From positions 2,356,001 to 2,420,000 of the forward strand of contig CP086683.1 in NCBI GenBank assembly GCA_030544685.1: a DNA stretch of 64,000 bases, read 5' to 3'. This document shows, piece after piece, positions 47,924 to 57,669 of this stretch. This stretch comes from Pseudomonas sp. B21_DOA. Its GTDB lineage: Bacteria; Pseudomonadota; Gammaproteobacteria; Pseudomonadales; Pseudomonadaceae. Below the pieces are notes generated by a model. The model ran no database searches. It was not told the origin of the DNA and was given only the letters and a program-made list of their open reading frames with translations. Positions within the stretch are counted from its first letter, which is position 1, and each line of letters opens with the position of its first letter. Position numbers and translations under genes: made by a program.

Positions 47924-48316
47924 GTGGACGAGAAACAACGTTACGACGAAGGCATGCAAGTCCGCCGTGCGGTGCTGGGCGATGCCCACGTCGATCGCAG
48001 CCTGACCACGCTGACCGAGTTCAACTCGGAATTCCAGGAGATGATCACCCGCCACGCCTGGGGCGACATCTGGACCCGCCCGGGCCTGCCCCGCCATACC
48101 CGCAGCCTGATCACCATCGCCATGCTGATCGGCATGAACCGCGAGGGCGAACTGAAACTGCACCTGCGCGCGGCGGCCAACAACGGCGTCAGCCGCGGCG
48201 AGATCAAGGAAGTGATCATGCAGAGCGCGATCTACTGCGGAATTCCGGCGGCGAATGCGACGTTTCATCTGGCGGAATCGGTGTGGGATGAGCTAGGAGT
48301 CGAATCCCGGGATTGA
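47924..48316 (+). CDS. pcaC: 4-carboxymuconolactone decarboxylase
   Basis: The 130-residue CMD-fold enzyme decarboxylates gamma-carboxymuconolactone to the enol-lactone used by PcaD. The core 'WGDIWTRPGLPRHTRSLITIAML' and 'KLHLRAAANNGVSRGEIKEVIMQSAIYCG' carries the family His and acidic residues. GTG 47924 is the start, behind 'gaggaag' overlapping the end of pcaD; a longer in-frame opening within pcaD is not supported. It is the last gene of the pca operon and is intact. Confidence 0.94.
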   Translation: MDEKQRYDEGMQVRRAVLGDAHVDRSLTTLTEFNSEFQEMITRHAWGDIWTRPGLPRHTRSLITIAMLIGMNREGELKLHLRAAANNGVSRGEIKEVIMQSAIYCGIPAANATFHLAESVWDELGVESRD

Positions 48317-48329
48317 TGGCGCCCGAAAT

Positions 48330-48479
48330 TACGCCTTCGCGAGCAAGCTCGCTCCCACATTGGAGTTGTGTCGATCACAAAAATGTGGGAGCGAGCTTGC
48401 TCGCGAAGACCATTTCATATTCGACAGAGATGTCGACTGAAGCTGCGCTTTCGCGAGCAGGCTCGCTCCCACAGTGGGG
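48330..48479. repeat. REP cluster (three units)
   Basis: Three units, 'cttcgcgagcaagctcgctc', its inverse, and a third 'tttcgcgagcaggctcgctc', lie in the gap between the convergent pcaC and porin genes. The first two form a doublet; the third is of a slightly different sequence type. Confidence 0.85.
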
Positions 48480-48488
48480 CATGTGTGG

Positions 48489-49748
48489 TTAGAGAAGGCT
48501 GATCGGGTAGCTGACGATCAACCGGTTCTCGTCGAACTCGTTGTTGCTGAAGTCGCGGCGCATGGTCGAGTTGCGCCATCTGACGTTCAAATCCTTCAAA
48601 GTGCCGCTCTGCACCGTGTAACCCAGTTCCGACTCGCGACCCCATTCCTTGCCGTCGGTGATCGTTCCGGTGTGCACGTTGTCGCCGCTGATGTAGCGGT
48701 TCATCAGGGTCAGGCCGGGGATGCCCATGGCGGCGAAATTGTAGTCGTGACGCAACTGCCAGGAGCGTTCCTGAGCGTTGTCATAACTGGCGTTGTAGCT
48801 GTCGTTGGCCAAGGTGCCGCCACTGGTACCGTTGACGCGCATCCACGCACTGTCGCCGGTGAGTTTCTGCAGGCCGACATAGAAGGTGTTGCCGCCGTAC
48901 TTGGCCGAGAACATCCCATACCAGGTCTTGTTATCCAGATCGCCGGCACGCGCGCTGCCATCTTCCTTGCCGTAGAAAAAGCCGAGGTTGGCGCCCAGCG
49001 TCCAGTCGCCGAGCGGCTGGCTGTGCAGCACGTTGAGGTACTGCTGGCTGTAGATGTCCTTGAGTTGCGCGTTCCACAAGCCGACCTGCGTGCGCTTGTC
49101 GTTGAACAGGTATTCGCCGCCCTGGAAGTTGAAGCGATCTGAGGTGAACGCGGCTTTGCCGGTCATCGACATGTCGCTCATGCTGCTGTCGTCGCGCGGG
49201 CTGTTGGCGCGGAACTGGCCGCCATAGAGGGTCAGGCCGGCGATTTCCTTCGAGGTGATCTGGCCGCCACGGAAGGTCTGCGGCAGCGAGCGACCGTCGT
49301 CCGAACGCAGAATCGGCAGCACCGGCATCCACTCACCGACCTTGACTTCGGTCTGCGAAAGCCTGGCCTTGAAGGCGACGTTGGTGCGGCCAAAGTTGTC
49401 CGCAGGGCGACCGTCATGGTCCAGCGGCAACAGCTGCGTACCGCCCGTGCCTTTGCCGCCATCAAGCTTGACCGAATACAGCCCGAGCACGTCCATGCCG
49501 AAACCGACGGTGCCTTGGGTGAAACCGGATTTGGCGTCGAGGATGAAACTCTGCGTCCACTCCTCAGCCTTGCCCTGGGTCTTGGTCGGGTTGGTGAAAT
49601 TACGGTTGATGTAGAAGTTGCGCAGGTTGAGGTTGACCTTCGCGCCTTCAACGAAGCCTCCTTCTTCAGCGCTGGCTGGCAGGGCCAGACCGGCGATGGC
49701 CAGGGCGATCACACCGGGCAATGCATAAGGCACAGGGAAAACTGTCAT
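48489..49748 (-). CDS. OprD-family outer-membrane porin, likely pca-linked
   Basis: The 419-residue porin has a Sec signal peptide ending near 'LALPASA' (~27). The OprD opening is 'GGFVEGAKVNLNLRNFYINRNF', many alternating amphipathic strands follow, and the protein ends in 'YPISLL'. OprD/OpdK-type porins admit small carboxylates, including aromatic acids. Lying next to the pca genes (the pcaP place in P. putida order), it probably admits protocatechuate or 4-hydroxybenzoate. Start ATG 49746-49748 is behind 'aagagaga'; a frame opening 24 codons upstream has a basic, non-signal leader. Confidence 0.87.
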   Translation of the reverse strand: MTVFPVPYALPGVIALAIAGLALPASAEEGGFVEGAKVNLNLRNFYINRNFTNPTKTQGKAEEWTQSFILDAKSGFTQGTVGFGMDVLGLYSVKLDGGKGTGGTQLLPLDHDGRPADNFGRTNVAFKARLSQTEVKVGEWMPVLPILRSDDGRSLPQTFRGGQITSKEIAGLTLYGGQFRANSPRDDSSMSDMSMTGKAAFTSDRFNFQGGEYLFNDKRTQVGLWNAQLKDIYSQQYLNVLHSQPLGDWTLGANLGFFYGKEDGSARAGDLDNKTWYGMFSAKYGGNTFYVGLQKLTGDSAWMRVNGTSGGTLANDSYNASYDNAQERSWQLRHDYNFAAMGIPGLTLMNRYISGDNVHTGTITDGKEWGRESELGYTVQSGTLKDLNVRWRNSTMRRDFSNNEFDENRLIVSYPISLL

Positions 49749-50208
49749 GGACTTGGGTCTCTCTTGTTTTTTAGGGCGAACGGCTGCGCTGGCGCGGCGT
49801 TGGCGGCGCAGGTGGGGCAATGCGGATTCGGGGTGGAACGGTGGCGGTCAGCCGGGCGGGGCAGGGCGCTGGAGCATGGGGTCGAACCTTCTTGTTATTG
49901 GTTTCTGAGGCGAATGGTGAAGGGCCTTGAGGTTCGGGTTCAATCGCTGAAGACGGGTTTTGGGCGGTTATCGAACACTCAGTTGTGTATTGGCAGGACG
50001 GCCCCTTCGCGAGCAGTCTCCTTCCGTTCGATCTGTATCGCTACATGAGCGAGCCTGCTCTCTAATGTTGGAGAAAATTTCGTATCTTCGGTTAAGAACA
50101 CCGCGCTGCCTAGCTGTCAACTCTGACAGTAGTGGTTATTGGTTTTTCAGCTTATGTTCCCTCTTAAAGCAGTCGTAGTCACACTGATCGGAAGAAGGGA
50201 ATATTATT
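49749..50208. other. 460 bp intergenic region with a decayed REP
   Basis: Between the porin and the low-GC orphan. A degraded REP-like pair lies at ~49996-50062 ('cttcgcgagcagtctccttc', 'gagcgagcctgctctc'), with several mismatches to the intact units. The composition drops towards AT after ~50085, where the low-GC segment begins. No gene is seen. Confidence 0.5.
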
Positions 50209-50712
50209 ATGAAAGATAAAGAGCAGGTGTCGACCTCAGATGTCAAATCAGGAGAAATCAATGTTATTGAAAGCGTGACAGGATTTGTTGAGTTGGAAAT
50301 TACCAAAGGGGCTGGAATGCCCGAGAAATGCAAGTCTGATTGGTTCAACTTTTACATAACGAGTTCGCGAACTGTTGTCCAGGCTCTTTTCGGAGAGGAT
50401 ACGGGGGAAAGGGTTCCTTCGTTCATGGTTCTTGCCAAGGAAAAGTTGAAGGTCGCTACTTACGAAATCAAGGATCCATTTGAAGACGGATGGAGGGTTT
50501 ATGGCATTTATGGTGTTGGACATCCAGGGAACGTCGGAGGGGACGCGTTCGGCAAGGGCAAACTGAAGGTAGACGAAATTTCAAACTCAGCTTCCGGACA
50601 ATCTATAAAAGGCTCTTTCGAGTTTATATACACCGATATCGAAAACGTTGTGGTTAAGGTTGTAGCAAGGGAGTTCTGGGCAAAAAACAAGGGCATAGAC
50701 TTTGGTGTGTAG
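50209..50712 (+). CDS. low-GC orphan protein of unknown function
   Basis: A 167-residue protein, acidic and without signal peptide or membrane segment, predicted beta-rich ('GFVELEITKG', 'KGSFEFIYTDIENVVVKVVA'). A Gly-rich stretch 'YGIYGVGHPGNVGGDAFGKG' lies near the middle. Codon use (many AT-ending codons) is unlike the neighbours and indicates recent transfer. It is not recognised. It has its own ribosome-binding site ('ggaagggaa') and a terminator right after it. Free-standing low-GC genes of this size in Pseudomonas are often toxin, immunity or lectin-like cargo, but nothing here proves that. Confidence 0.6.
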   Translation: MKDKEQVSTSDVKSGEINVIESVTGFVELEITKGAGMPEKCKSDWFNFYITSSRTVVQALFGEDTGERVPSFMVLAKEKLKVATYEIKDPFEDGWRVYGIYGVGHPGNVGGDAFGKGKLKVDEISNSASGQSIKGSFEFIYTDIENVVVKVVAREFWAKNKGIDFGV

Positions 50713-50741
50713 AGTAAATGAGATCATTATTTTCTTTGAAT

Positions 50742-50774
50742 TAAAAAACCCACCGACTGGTGGGTTTTTTAATT
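50742..50774. terminator. bidirectional terminator between the orphan gene and emhC
   Basis: A perfect 'aaaaaacccacc'/'ggtgggtttttt' stem with a GACT loop lies between the converging orphan gene and emhC, 30 bp after the former's stop. It can work on both strands. Confidence 0.9.
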
Positions 50775-50781
50775 ACTGCAA

Positions 50782-52242
50782 TCAGAACAGCTTCATCTTC
50801 GGTGCTTCTTCTTTCAGCGGTTCGTTCTGCGCGGTTTGCGCATTCCAGCCACCGCCCAAGGCCTTGTACAGGTTGACCGCACTGGTCAGCTGCGCGAGGC
50901 GGTCGGTGATCAACGCTTGTTGCGCGCTGAACAACTGACGCTGGGCATCGAGGAAGGTCAGGTTGCTGTCGACGCCGATGCGGTAGCGACGTTCGGCCAA
51001 GCGGTAGTAATCCTGGTTGGCCTGAACGAAGTCACGCTGCGCTTGCAACTGCTCGGTGTAGGTCTGGCGCGCGGCGAGGCCGTCGGCGACTTCCTGGAAG
51101 GCGGTCTGGATCGACTTCTCGTAGTTCGCCACGCCAATGTCCTTCTGGATCTTGGCGTAGTCGAGGCTGGCGCGCAGGCTGCCGGCGTTGAAGATCGGCA
51201 GGTTGATCTGCGGCTGGAACAGCCACGTCCCCGAACCACCCTTGAACAGGCCGGACAGATCCGGGCTCAGGCTGCCCGCGTTGGCGGTCAGGCTGATGCT
51301 CGGGAAGAACGCTGCACGCGCCGCGCCGATGTTGGCGTTGGCCGCTTTCAGGTTGTACTCGGCTTGCAGAATGTCCGGGCGGCGTTGCAGCAGATCCGAA
51401 GGCAGACCGGCCGGCACGTCGCTGAGCAGGTCATCGGACAGCGGTTTGGCCGCTTGCAGGTTGGCCGGGATACCGGTGCCAAGCAGCAGGGTCAGGCTGT
51501 TTTCGTCCTGCGCGACCTGGCGGGTATAACGCGCCAGTTGTGCCCGGGCGTTTTCCACGGAAGTGCGCGACTGCGCCAGATCCAACGCCGAGGCCACACC
51601 GACTTCGTTGCTGCGGCTGGTCAGCTTGTAGCTTTCTTCGAAGGCACCCAGGGTGTCCTGCGTCAGCTTGAGCAGTTCCTTGTCCGCCTGCCAGGTCAGG
51701 TAGGCATTGGCGACGTTGGCGACCAGACTGATCTGCGTACTGCGGCGTGCTTCTTCAGTAGCGAAGTATTGTTGCAGCGCTTGCTCGCTCAGGCTGCGCA
51801 CCCGACCGAACAGATCGAGTTCGTAGGCGCTGACGCCGACGGTCGCCGAGTAGGAGCTGGTGATCCCCGACTCGCCGGTCTGCGAGGCACGGGCCGGCAG
51901 ACGCTGGCGGCTGCCAGCGGCATTGGCCGACACTGCCGGGAACAGGTCGGCGCGCTGGATGCGGTACTGCGCCGCGTAAGCGTCGATGTTCAGCGCCGCG
52001 ACACGCAGGTCGCGGTTGTTTTCCAGGGCGACCTGGATCAGCTGTTGCAGGGCCGGGTCATGGAAAAACTGCTTCCAGCCCTGTTCGGCAGCGGCTTGCG
52101 CCGGAGCCTGGGCCGGCGAATACGCCGGCCCCTGCGGGTACTGGCCTGCGACCGGAGCCTCAGGCTGCTGATAGTCAGGTATCAGCGAGCAACCGCTCAG
52201 CACGAAGGCAGCGACTGCGATGGAGAGTAGCGACTTGCTCAT
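50782..52242 (-). CDS. emhC: RND efflux outer-membrane channel (TolC/OprM type)
   Basis: The 486-residue outer-membrane lipoprotein of the NodT/OprM family has the lipobox 'LSGC' (Cys18), then '[10 protein letters not shown]' and two repeated helical-barrel halves ('[25 protein letters not shown]', '[26 protein letters not shown]'). It forms the exit duct for the EmhAB pump, orthologous to TtgC and OprM. Its ATG overlaps the emhB stop by 4 bp. The gene is intact and is the last gene of emhABC. Confidence 0.92.
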   Translation of the reverse strand: MSKSLLSIAVAAFVLSGCSLIPDYQQPEAPVAGQYPQGPAYSPAQAPAQAAAEQGWKQFFHDPALQQLIQVALENNRDLRVAALNIDAYAAQYRIQRADLFPAVSANAAGSRQRLPARASQTGESGITSSYSATVGVSAYELDLFGRVRSLSEQALQQYFATEEARRSTQISLVANVANAYLTWQADKELLKLTQDTLGAFEESYKLTSRSNEVGVASALDLAQSRTSVENARAQLARYTRQVAQDENSLTLLLGTGIPANLQAAKPLSDDLLSDVPAGLPSDLLQRRPDILQAEYNLKAANANIGAARAAFFPSISLTANAGSLSPDLSGLFKGGSGTWLFQPQINLPIFNAGSLRASLDYAKIQKDIGVANYEKSIQTAFQEVADGLAARQTYTEQLQAQRDFVQANQDYYRLAERRYRIGVDSNLTFLDAQRQLFSAQQALITDRLAQLTSAVNLYKALGGGWNAQTAQNEPLKEEAPKMKLF

Positions 52243-55200
52243 TGGCCAGCCTCTTTAGGAGTTTCAGTAGTCTCATCCGCGTCGGTCTTTTTGCGCTGAC
52301 CGATGGACGACACAGTAACGAAGAACAGTGGGACCCAGAAGATCGCCAGGATCGTGGCCGTGAGCATACCGCCAATCACGCCGGTACCGATCGCATGTTG
52401 ACTGCCTGAACCGGCGCCGGTGGAGATCGCCAGCGGCACAACACCGAGGACGAAGGCCAGCGAGGTCATGATGATCGGGCGCAGACGCATGCGGCAGGCT
52501 TCGATTGCCGCTTCACGCAGGGTGCGTCCCTGTTCATGCAGTTCCTTGGCGAATTCGACAATCAGAATGGCGTTTTTAGCCGCCAGACCGATGGTCGTCA
52601 ACAAGCCCACCTGGAAGTACACGTCGTTGGACAGACCGCGCAGGCTGGTGGCCATCAGTGCACCGATAATCCCCAGCGGTACCACGAGCATGACAGCGAT
52701 CGGAATCGACCAGCTCTCATACAGCGCCGCCAGACACAGGAACACCATCAGCAGCGACAGGGCATACAGCGCCGGCGCTTGCGAGCCGGACAGACGTTCC
52801 TCGTAGGACAGACCGGTCCAGGAGATACCCACACCGGACGGCAGCTTCTTGGCAATCGCTTCGACTTCAGCCATCGCTTCACCGGTGGAGTAGCCCGGCG
52901 CCGGAGCCCCGAGGACCTCGACCGCTTCCACACCGTTATAGCGCGCCAGCTTCGGCGAACCGTAGACCCACTCGCCCTTGGCAAATGCCGAGAACGGAAC
53001 CATGGTGCCTTCGGCGTTACGCACGTACCACTTCTTCAAGTCTTCCGGGCTCATGCGCGAGTCCGGCTGGCCCTGCACGTAGACTTTCTTCACCCGACCA
53101 CGGTCGATGAAGTCGTTGACGTAGCTACTGCCCAGCGCGATCGACAGGGTGTTGTTAATGTCGCTGATGGTGATGCCGAGGGCACTGGCCTTCTCGTCGT
53201 CGATTTCCAGTTGGAACTGCGGCTCATCGTTCAGGCCGTTCGGACGCACCTGGGTCAGCACCTTGCTTTGCGCCGCCATGCCGAGGAACTGGTTGCGCGC
53301 TTCCATCAGTTTTTCGTGGCCGATACCGGCACGGTCCTGCAGGAACACGTCGAAACCGGTGGCGTTACCCAATTCCAGAACCGCTGGCGGGGCGAAGGCA
53401 AACACCATCGCGTCGCGGAAGCTGAAGAAGTGTTGCTGGGCACGCGCAGCGAGGTTGAACACGCTGTTGTCGGCGTTACGTTCGCCCCACGGCTTGAGCA
53501 TGATGAACGCCATACCCGAGCTCTGACCACGGCCGGCGAAGTTGAAGCCGGTCACGGTAAACACCGAAGCCACCGCGTCCGCCTCACCGCCGTCCTTGTT
53601 CGGACGCAGCAGGTACTCACGCATTTCATCCACCACCACCTGCGTACGCTGGGCACTGGAACCGGCCGGGGTCTGCACCTGAGCGAACAGAACGCCCTGG
53701 TCTTCTTCCGGGAGGAACGCGGTCGGGATGCGGGTGAACAGCCAGATCATGCCCACGACGATCAGCAGATACGCCAGCAGGTACGGCGCCTTGCGGGTCA
53801 GCATGTTGCCGACGCCACGCTCATAGCTGCGTACGCCACGGTCGAAGTTGCGGTTGAACCAGCCGAAGAAACCTTTCTTCGGGGTGCCGTGCTCGCCTTT
53901 GGGAATCGGCTTGAGCATGGTTGCGCACAGCGCCGGGGTGAAGATCAGGGCAACCAGTACCGACAGGGCCATCGCCGAAACGATGGTGATCGAGAACTGC
54001 TTGTAGATCACACCGGTGGAGCCGCTGAAGAACGCCATCGGCAGCAGTACCGCGGAGAGCACGAGGGCGATACCGACCAGTGCACCCTGGATCTGGCCCA
54101 TGGATTTCTTCGTCGCTTCTTTCGGTGACAAGCCTTCTTCGCTCATCACCCGCTCGACGTTTTCCACCACGACGATGGCGTCGTCCACCAGCAGACCGAT
54201 GGCCAGCACCATGCCGAACATGGTCAGGGTGTTGATGCTGAAACCGGCGGCGGCGAGGATGCCGAATGTACCGAGCAGTACCACCGGCACGGTCATCGTG
54301 GTGATGACGGTGGCGCGGAAGTTCTGCAGGAACAGGAACATCACCAGGAACACCAGCGCGATCGCTTCGACCAGGGTGTGCACCACGCCTTTGATCGACT
54401 CGGTCACCACCGGGGTGGTGTCATACGGGAACACCACTTCCATGCCTTGCGGGAAGAACGGCTTGAGGCTGTCGATGGTGTTGCGCAGCGCTTTGGCCGT
54501 ATCGAGGGCGTTGGCGCCGTTGGCCAGTTTCACCGCCAGACCGGACGCCGGGCTGCCGTTGAACTGGGCGCTGATCGCGTAGTTCTCACCGCCGAGGCCG
54601 ACTTCAGCCACGTCTTTGAGGCGAACCTGCGAGCCGTCCTTGTTGACCTTGAGGAGGATTTCCTTGAACTGCTCGGCGGTCTGCAGACGGGTCTTGCCGA
54701 TGATCGTCGCGTTCAGTTGCTGGCCCTGCACGGCAGGCAAGCCACCGAGCTGACCGGACGACACCTGGACGTTCTGCGCAGCAATGGCGTTTTTCACGTC
54801 GACCGGGGTCAGGTTGAAGTTGTTCAACTTGGCCGGGTCGAGCCAGATGCGCATCGCGTACTGCGCACCGAAGACCTGGAAGTCACCGACGCCAGCGGTC
54901 CGCGAGATCGGGTCCTGCATGTTCGACACGATGTAGTTGGACAGGTCGTCCTTGGTCATGCTGCCGTCACGCGACACCACGCCGATTACCAGCAGGAAGT
55001 TCTTCACTGCCTTGGTCACGCGGATACCCTGTTGCTGCACTTCCTGCGGCAGCAGCAGGGTGGCCAGGTTCAGCTTGTTCTGGACCTGGACCTGCGCGGT
55101 GTCGGAGTTGGTGCCTTGCTCGAAGGTTGCGGTGATGGTCATGCTGCCGTCGGAGTTACTTTCCGAAGACACATAACGCAGGTTGTCGATACCGTTGAGC

Positions 55201-55403
55201 TGTTGCTCGATGACCTGTACCACGGTGTCCTGCACGGTTTGTGCGGACGCGCCTGGGTAGGTCACCTGGATCGCAATGGCCGGTGGCGCAATGCTCGGGT
55301 ATTGGTTGATCGGCAATTTCAGGATCGAAAGTGCCCCGACCAGCATGATCACCAGGGCGATTACCCAGGCGAAAATCGGACGGTCGATGAAGAATTTTGA
55401 CAT
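52239..55403 (-). CDS. emhB: RND multidrug efflux transporter, inner-membrane pump
   Basis: The 1054-residue HAE1-type RND proton antiporter begins '[23 protein letters not shown]'. The TM4 proton-relay Asp pair is in '[18 protein letters not shown]' (~404-421). Two large periplasmic loops (docking/pore domains) follow TM1 and TM7. It closely resembles TtgB, MexB and EmhB, pumps for aromatic hydrocarbons, solvents and several antibiotics. It is preceded by emhA and overlaps emhC, so it belongs to one operon under the divergent EmhR repressor. Confidence 0.95.
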   Translation of the reverse strand: MSKFFIDRPIFAWVIALVIMLVGALSILKLPINQYPSIAPPAIAIQVTYPGASAQTVQDTVVQVIEQQLNGIDNLRYVSSESNSDGSMTITATFEQGTNSDTAQVQVQNKLNLATLLLPQEVQQQGIRVTKAVKNFLLVIGVVSRDGSMTKDDLSNYIVSNMQDPISRTAGVGDFQVFGAQYAMRIWLDPAKLNNFNLTPVDVKNAIAAQNVQVSSGQLGGLPAVQGQQLNATIIGKTRLQTAEQFKEILLKVNKDGSQVRLKDVAEVGLGGENYAISAQFNGSPASGLAVKLANGANALDTAKALRNTIDSLKPFFPQGMEVVFPYDTTPVVTESIKGVVHTLVEAIALVFLVMFLFLQNFRATVITTMTVPVVLLGTFGILAAAGFSINTLTMFGMVLAIGLLVDDAIVVVENVERVMSEEGLSPKEATKKSMGQIQGALVGIALVLSAVLLPMAFFSGSTGVIYKQFSITIVSAMALSVLVALIFTPALCATMLKPIPKGEHGTPKKGFFGWFNRNFDRGVRSYERGVGNMLTRKAPYLLAYLLIVVGMIWLFTRIPTAFLPEEDQGVLFAQVQTPAGSSAQRTQVVVDEMREYLLRPNKDGGEADAVASVFTVTGFNFAGRGQSSGMAFIMLKPWGERNADNSVFNLAARAQQHFFSFRDAMVFAFAPPAVLELGNATGFDVFLQDRAGIGHEKLMEARNQFLGMAAQSKVLTQVRPNGLNDEPQFQLEIDDEKASALGITISDINNTLSIALGSSYVNDFIDRGRVKKVYVQGQPDSRMSPEDLKKWYVRNAEGTMVPFSAFAKGEWVYGSPKLARYNGVEAVEVLGAPAPGYSTGEAMAEVEAIAKKLPSGVGISWTGLSYEERLSGSQAPALYALSLLMVFLCLAALYESWSIPIAVMLVVPLGIIGALMATSLRGLSNDVYFQVGLLTTIGLAAKNAILIVEFAKELHEQGRTLREAAIEACRMRLRPIIMTSLAFVLGVVPLAISTGAGSGSQHAIGTGVIGGMLTATILAIFWVPLFFVTVSSIGQRKKTDADETTETPKEAGQ

Positions 55404-55406
55404 GGG

Positions 55407-56562
55407 TTACTCCCTTTGCCGCCGGCGGCTTTGTCAGCTGCCTGTGCGGGGGCCGGGTTCTTGGTGCCGACGTTAGTCGCCTCGGTCGCTTTGACCTCGA
55501 CGCCCGGTTTGACGTACTGCAGCCCTTCGGTGATCAGACGATCGCCGGCTTTCAGGCCGTCTTCGATCAGCCACTGGCTGCCGACGGTGCGGCTGGCCTT
55601 GAGCTGACGCAGCTCGACCTTGTTGTCGGCGCCGACGACCAGCGCGGTCGGGGTGCCTTTGAGGTCGCGGGTGACGCCTTGTTGCGGCGCGAGGATCGCT
55701 GCGCTGTTGACGCCGGCCTGCAACTGGGCGTGGACGAACATGCCTGGCAGCAGGGTGTGATCCGGGTTCGGGAATACCGCGCGCAGGGTCACCGAGCCGG
55801 TGGTCTGGTCAACCGAGACTTCGGAGAATTCCAGCTTGCCGTCGAGCTTGTACTGGCTGCCGTCTTCCAGGGTCAGCTTGACCGCAGCGGCGTTGTCGCC
55901 AGCCTTCTGCAGACGGCCGCTTTCCAGTTCGCGGCGCAGTTCCAGCAGTTCCACCGACGACTGGGTCACGTCGACGTAGATCGGGTCGAGCTGCTGAATC
56001 ACTGCCATTGCATCGGCCTGGCCATTGCTGACCAGTGCGCCTTCGGTGACCGAAGAGCGGCCGATACGGCCAGAGATCGGCGCGTAGACCTTGGTGTAAC
56101 GCACGTTGATCTGCGCAGTCTGCAGCGACGCTTCCGATTGCAGGCGGTTGGCCAGTGCGGTGTCGTATTCCTGACGGCTCACGGCTTGTTCGTCGACCAG
56201 TTGCTTGTAGCGGTCGGAAATCGACTTGGTCGAACGCAGCTCGGCTTCGGCGCTTTTCAGCGTAGCTTCATAGACCGACGGATCGATCTGATACAGCTGC
56301 TGGCCGGCTTTGACGTCGGCACCTTCCTTGAACAGGCGCTTGAGAATGATGCCGTTGACCTGCGGGCGAACTTCCGCGATGCGGAACGCACTGGTGCGGC
56401 CCGGAAGTTCCGAGGTCAGGGTAAAGGCTTGTGGTTGCAGGGTGACGACGCCGACCTGAGGAGGCGGAGCGGCTGGGGCCGCTTCTTCCTTTTACATCCG
56501 CTGAGCAGCGATGCCAGGGCGACGGCAGTGACCAGAGCGGTAACAGCTGGCTTGAATTGCAT
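55407..56562 (-). CDS. emhA: RND efflux periplasmic adaptor, frame broken at 55412-55414 and 56490-56493
   Basis: The restored 385-residue membrane-fusion lipoprotein starts at ATG 56560-56562 and has the lipobox 'LSGC' (Cys23). Barrel-sandwich, helical hairpin and beta-barrel domains follow ('LFKEGADVKAGQQLYQIDP', 'DRYKQLVDEQAVSRQEYD'). It links EmhB to EmhC. The first break is at an AAAA run right after the lipobox ('GCKR' for 'GCKKEEAAP'). The second is at a GGG run at the very end, which removes the natural TAA at 55407-55409. One extra base at each site restores the gene. Confidence 0.9.
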
Positions 56563-56642
56563 GAAGATCCTCGGGTCAGGCGCGCAAGAAGCGCACAAGA
56601 AGTGTGAAAGAGTAAAAATCGGGCACCGGGTGGATAAGTAGC

Positions 56643-56684
56643 TTGCTAAGTAATATACTTACGTTCATGGTTGTTTGTAAACAC
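56643..56684. promoter_or_regulatory. EmhR/TtgR-type operator in the emhA-emhR gap
   Basis: This AT-rich segment on the reverse strand reads 'TTTACAAACAACCATGAACG' then 'TAAGTATATTACTTAG'. It matches the ttgABC/ttgR operator recalled from P. putida, where TtgR binds and represses both divergent promoters. It lies ~80 bp before emhA and ~145 bp before emhR. The whole 265 bp gap otherwise holds no gene. Confidence 0.78.
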
Positions 56685-56827
56685 CTGCGCCGCGTACCCA
56701 CCCTGATACAAAAGCCGTCGCAAGGTTTGAAATTGTAGGCCGGGGAGTCGATTCACGAGAGATCGCCCCTCTTTATTCAGCGGATATTCAGCCATCCCTG
56801 AAACATCCTGTTTGAGGTTTTACTGCC

Positions 56828-57459
56828 ATGGTCCGTCGTACCAAAGAGGAAGCTCAGGAAACCCGCAGCCAGATTCTGGAAGCGGCCGAGAAAGCCTTTT
56901 ATGAAAGGGGGTTGCCCGCACCACCCTGGCGGACATCGCGACCCTCGCCGGCGTGACGCGTGGCGCCATCTACTGGCATTTCAGCAACAAGGCCGACCTC
57001 GTCCAGGCCATGCTCGACAGCCTGCACGAACCGCTGGATGAACTGGCCAAGGCCAGCGAAAGCGAAGACGAACCGGACCCGCTGGGCTGCATGCGGCAGT
57101 TGCTGATTCATTTGTTTCATCAAGTTGCACTGGACCCGAAAACCCGGCGCATCAACGAAATTCTGTTTCATAAGTGCGAGTTCACCGATGAAATGTGCGA
57201 TCTGCGCCAGCAGCGCCGGACGGCCAGTCTCGATTGCAACGTGCGTATCGGCCTGACCCTGCGTAATGCGGTGAATCGCGGCCAGTTGCCGGAAGACCTC
57301 GACACTGCCCGCGCGGCGATCAGCATTCATGCCTACATCGACGGCCTGCTGTACGGCTGGCTGCTGGCTCCGGACAGCTTCGAACTGCATGCCGAGGCTG
57401 AACGCTGGGTCGACACCGGGCTGGACATGCTGCGCCTGAGCCCAAGCCTGCGCAAATGA
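56828..57459 (+). CDS. emhR: TetR-family repressor of the efflux operon, frame broken at 56907-56911
   Basis: The restored 210-residue regulator has a TetR helix-turn-helix ('[18 protein letters not shown]', '[23 protein letters not shown]') and a ligand-binding C-terminal half like TtgR/EmhR. Drugs or flavonoid-type ligands release it from the operator at 56643-56684 and induce emhABC. The frame is lost at a five-G run in the DNA-binding domain ('ERGLPAPPW' instead of '[13 protein letters not shown]'). One extra G restores it. If the break were real, the pump would be derepressed. Confidence 0.92.
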
Positions 57460-57612
57460 AACAAAATGCGCAATTGCCCGGCAGGATGTCAATCAGCCGC
57501 CATGGCCGATTATTGCGGCGGGGAGTTTAAACGTAGCCAGCCGTGGATTTTGTAGGGAAATTGTGTCGCTGTTGTGAAACGTTGTTCGCTGGCTCTTACC
57601 CTGCGCCAACAA

Positions 57613-57648
57613 CAAAAGCCCCGGACTCTCACAAGTCCGGGGCTTTTT
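57613..57648 (-). terminator. rho-independent terminator of xenB
   Basis: A strong stem 'aaaagccccggact'/'agtccggggctttt' lies ~20 bp after the xenB stop codon. It is T-rich on both strands, so it may also serve emhR. Confidence 0.88.
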
Positions 57649-57669
57649 CATTGCTGCACTACAGCGTGC

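Noticed and set aside
37247..56911. Gene decay (true pseudogenes) of pcaR, pcaF, pcaH, pcaT, pcaB, emhA, emhR and others
   Set aside because: All lesions are one-base losses in homopolymers with otherwise perfect coding sequence, so a data artefact is more likely than inactivation.
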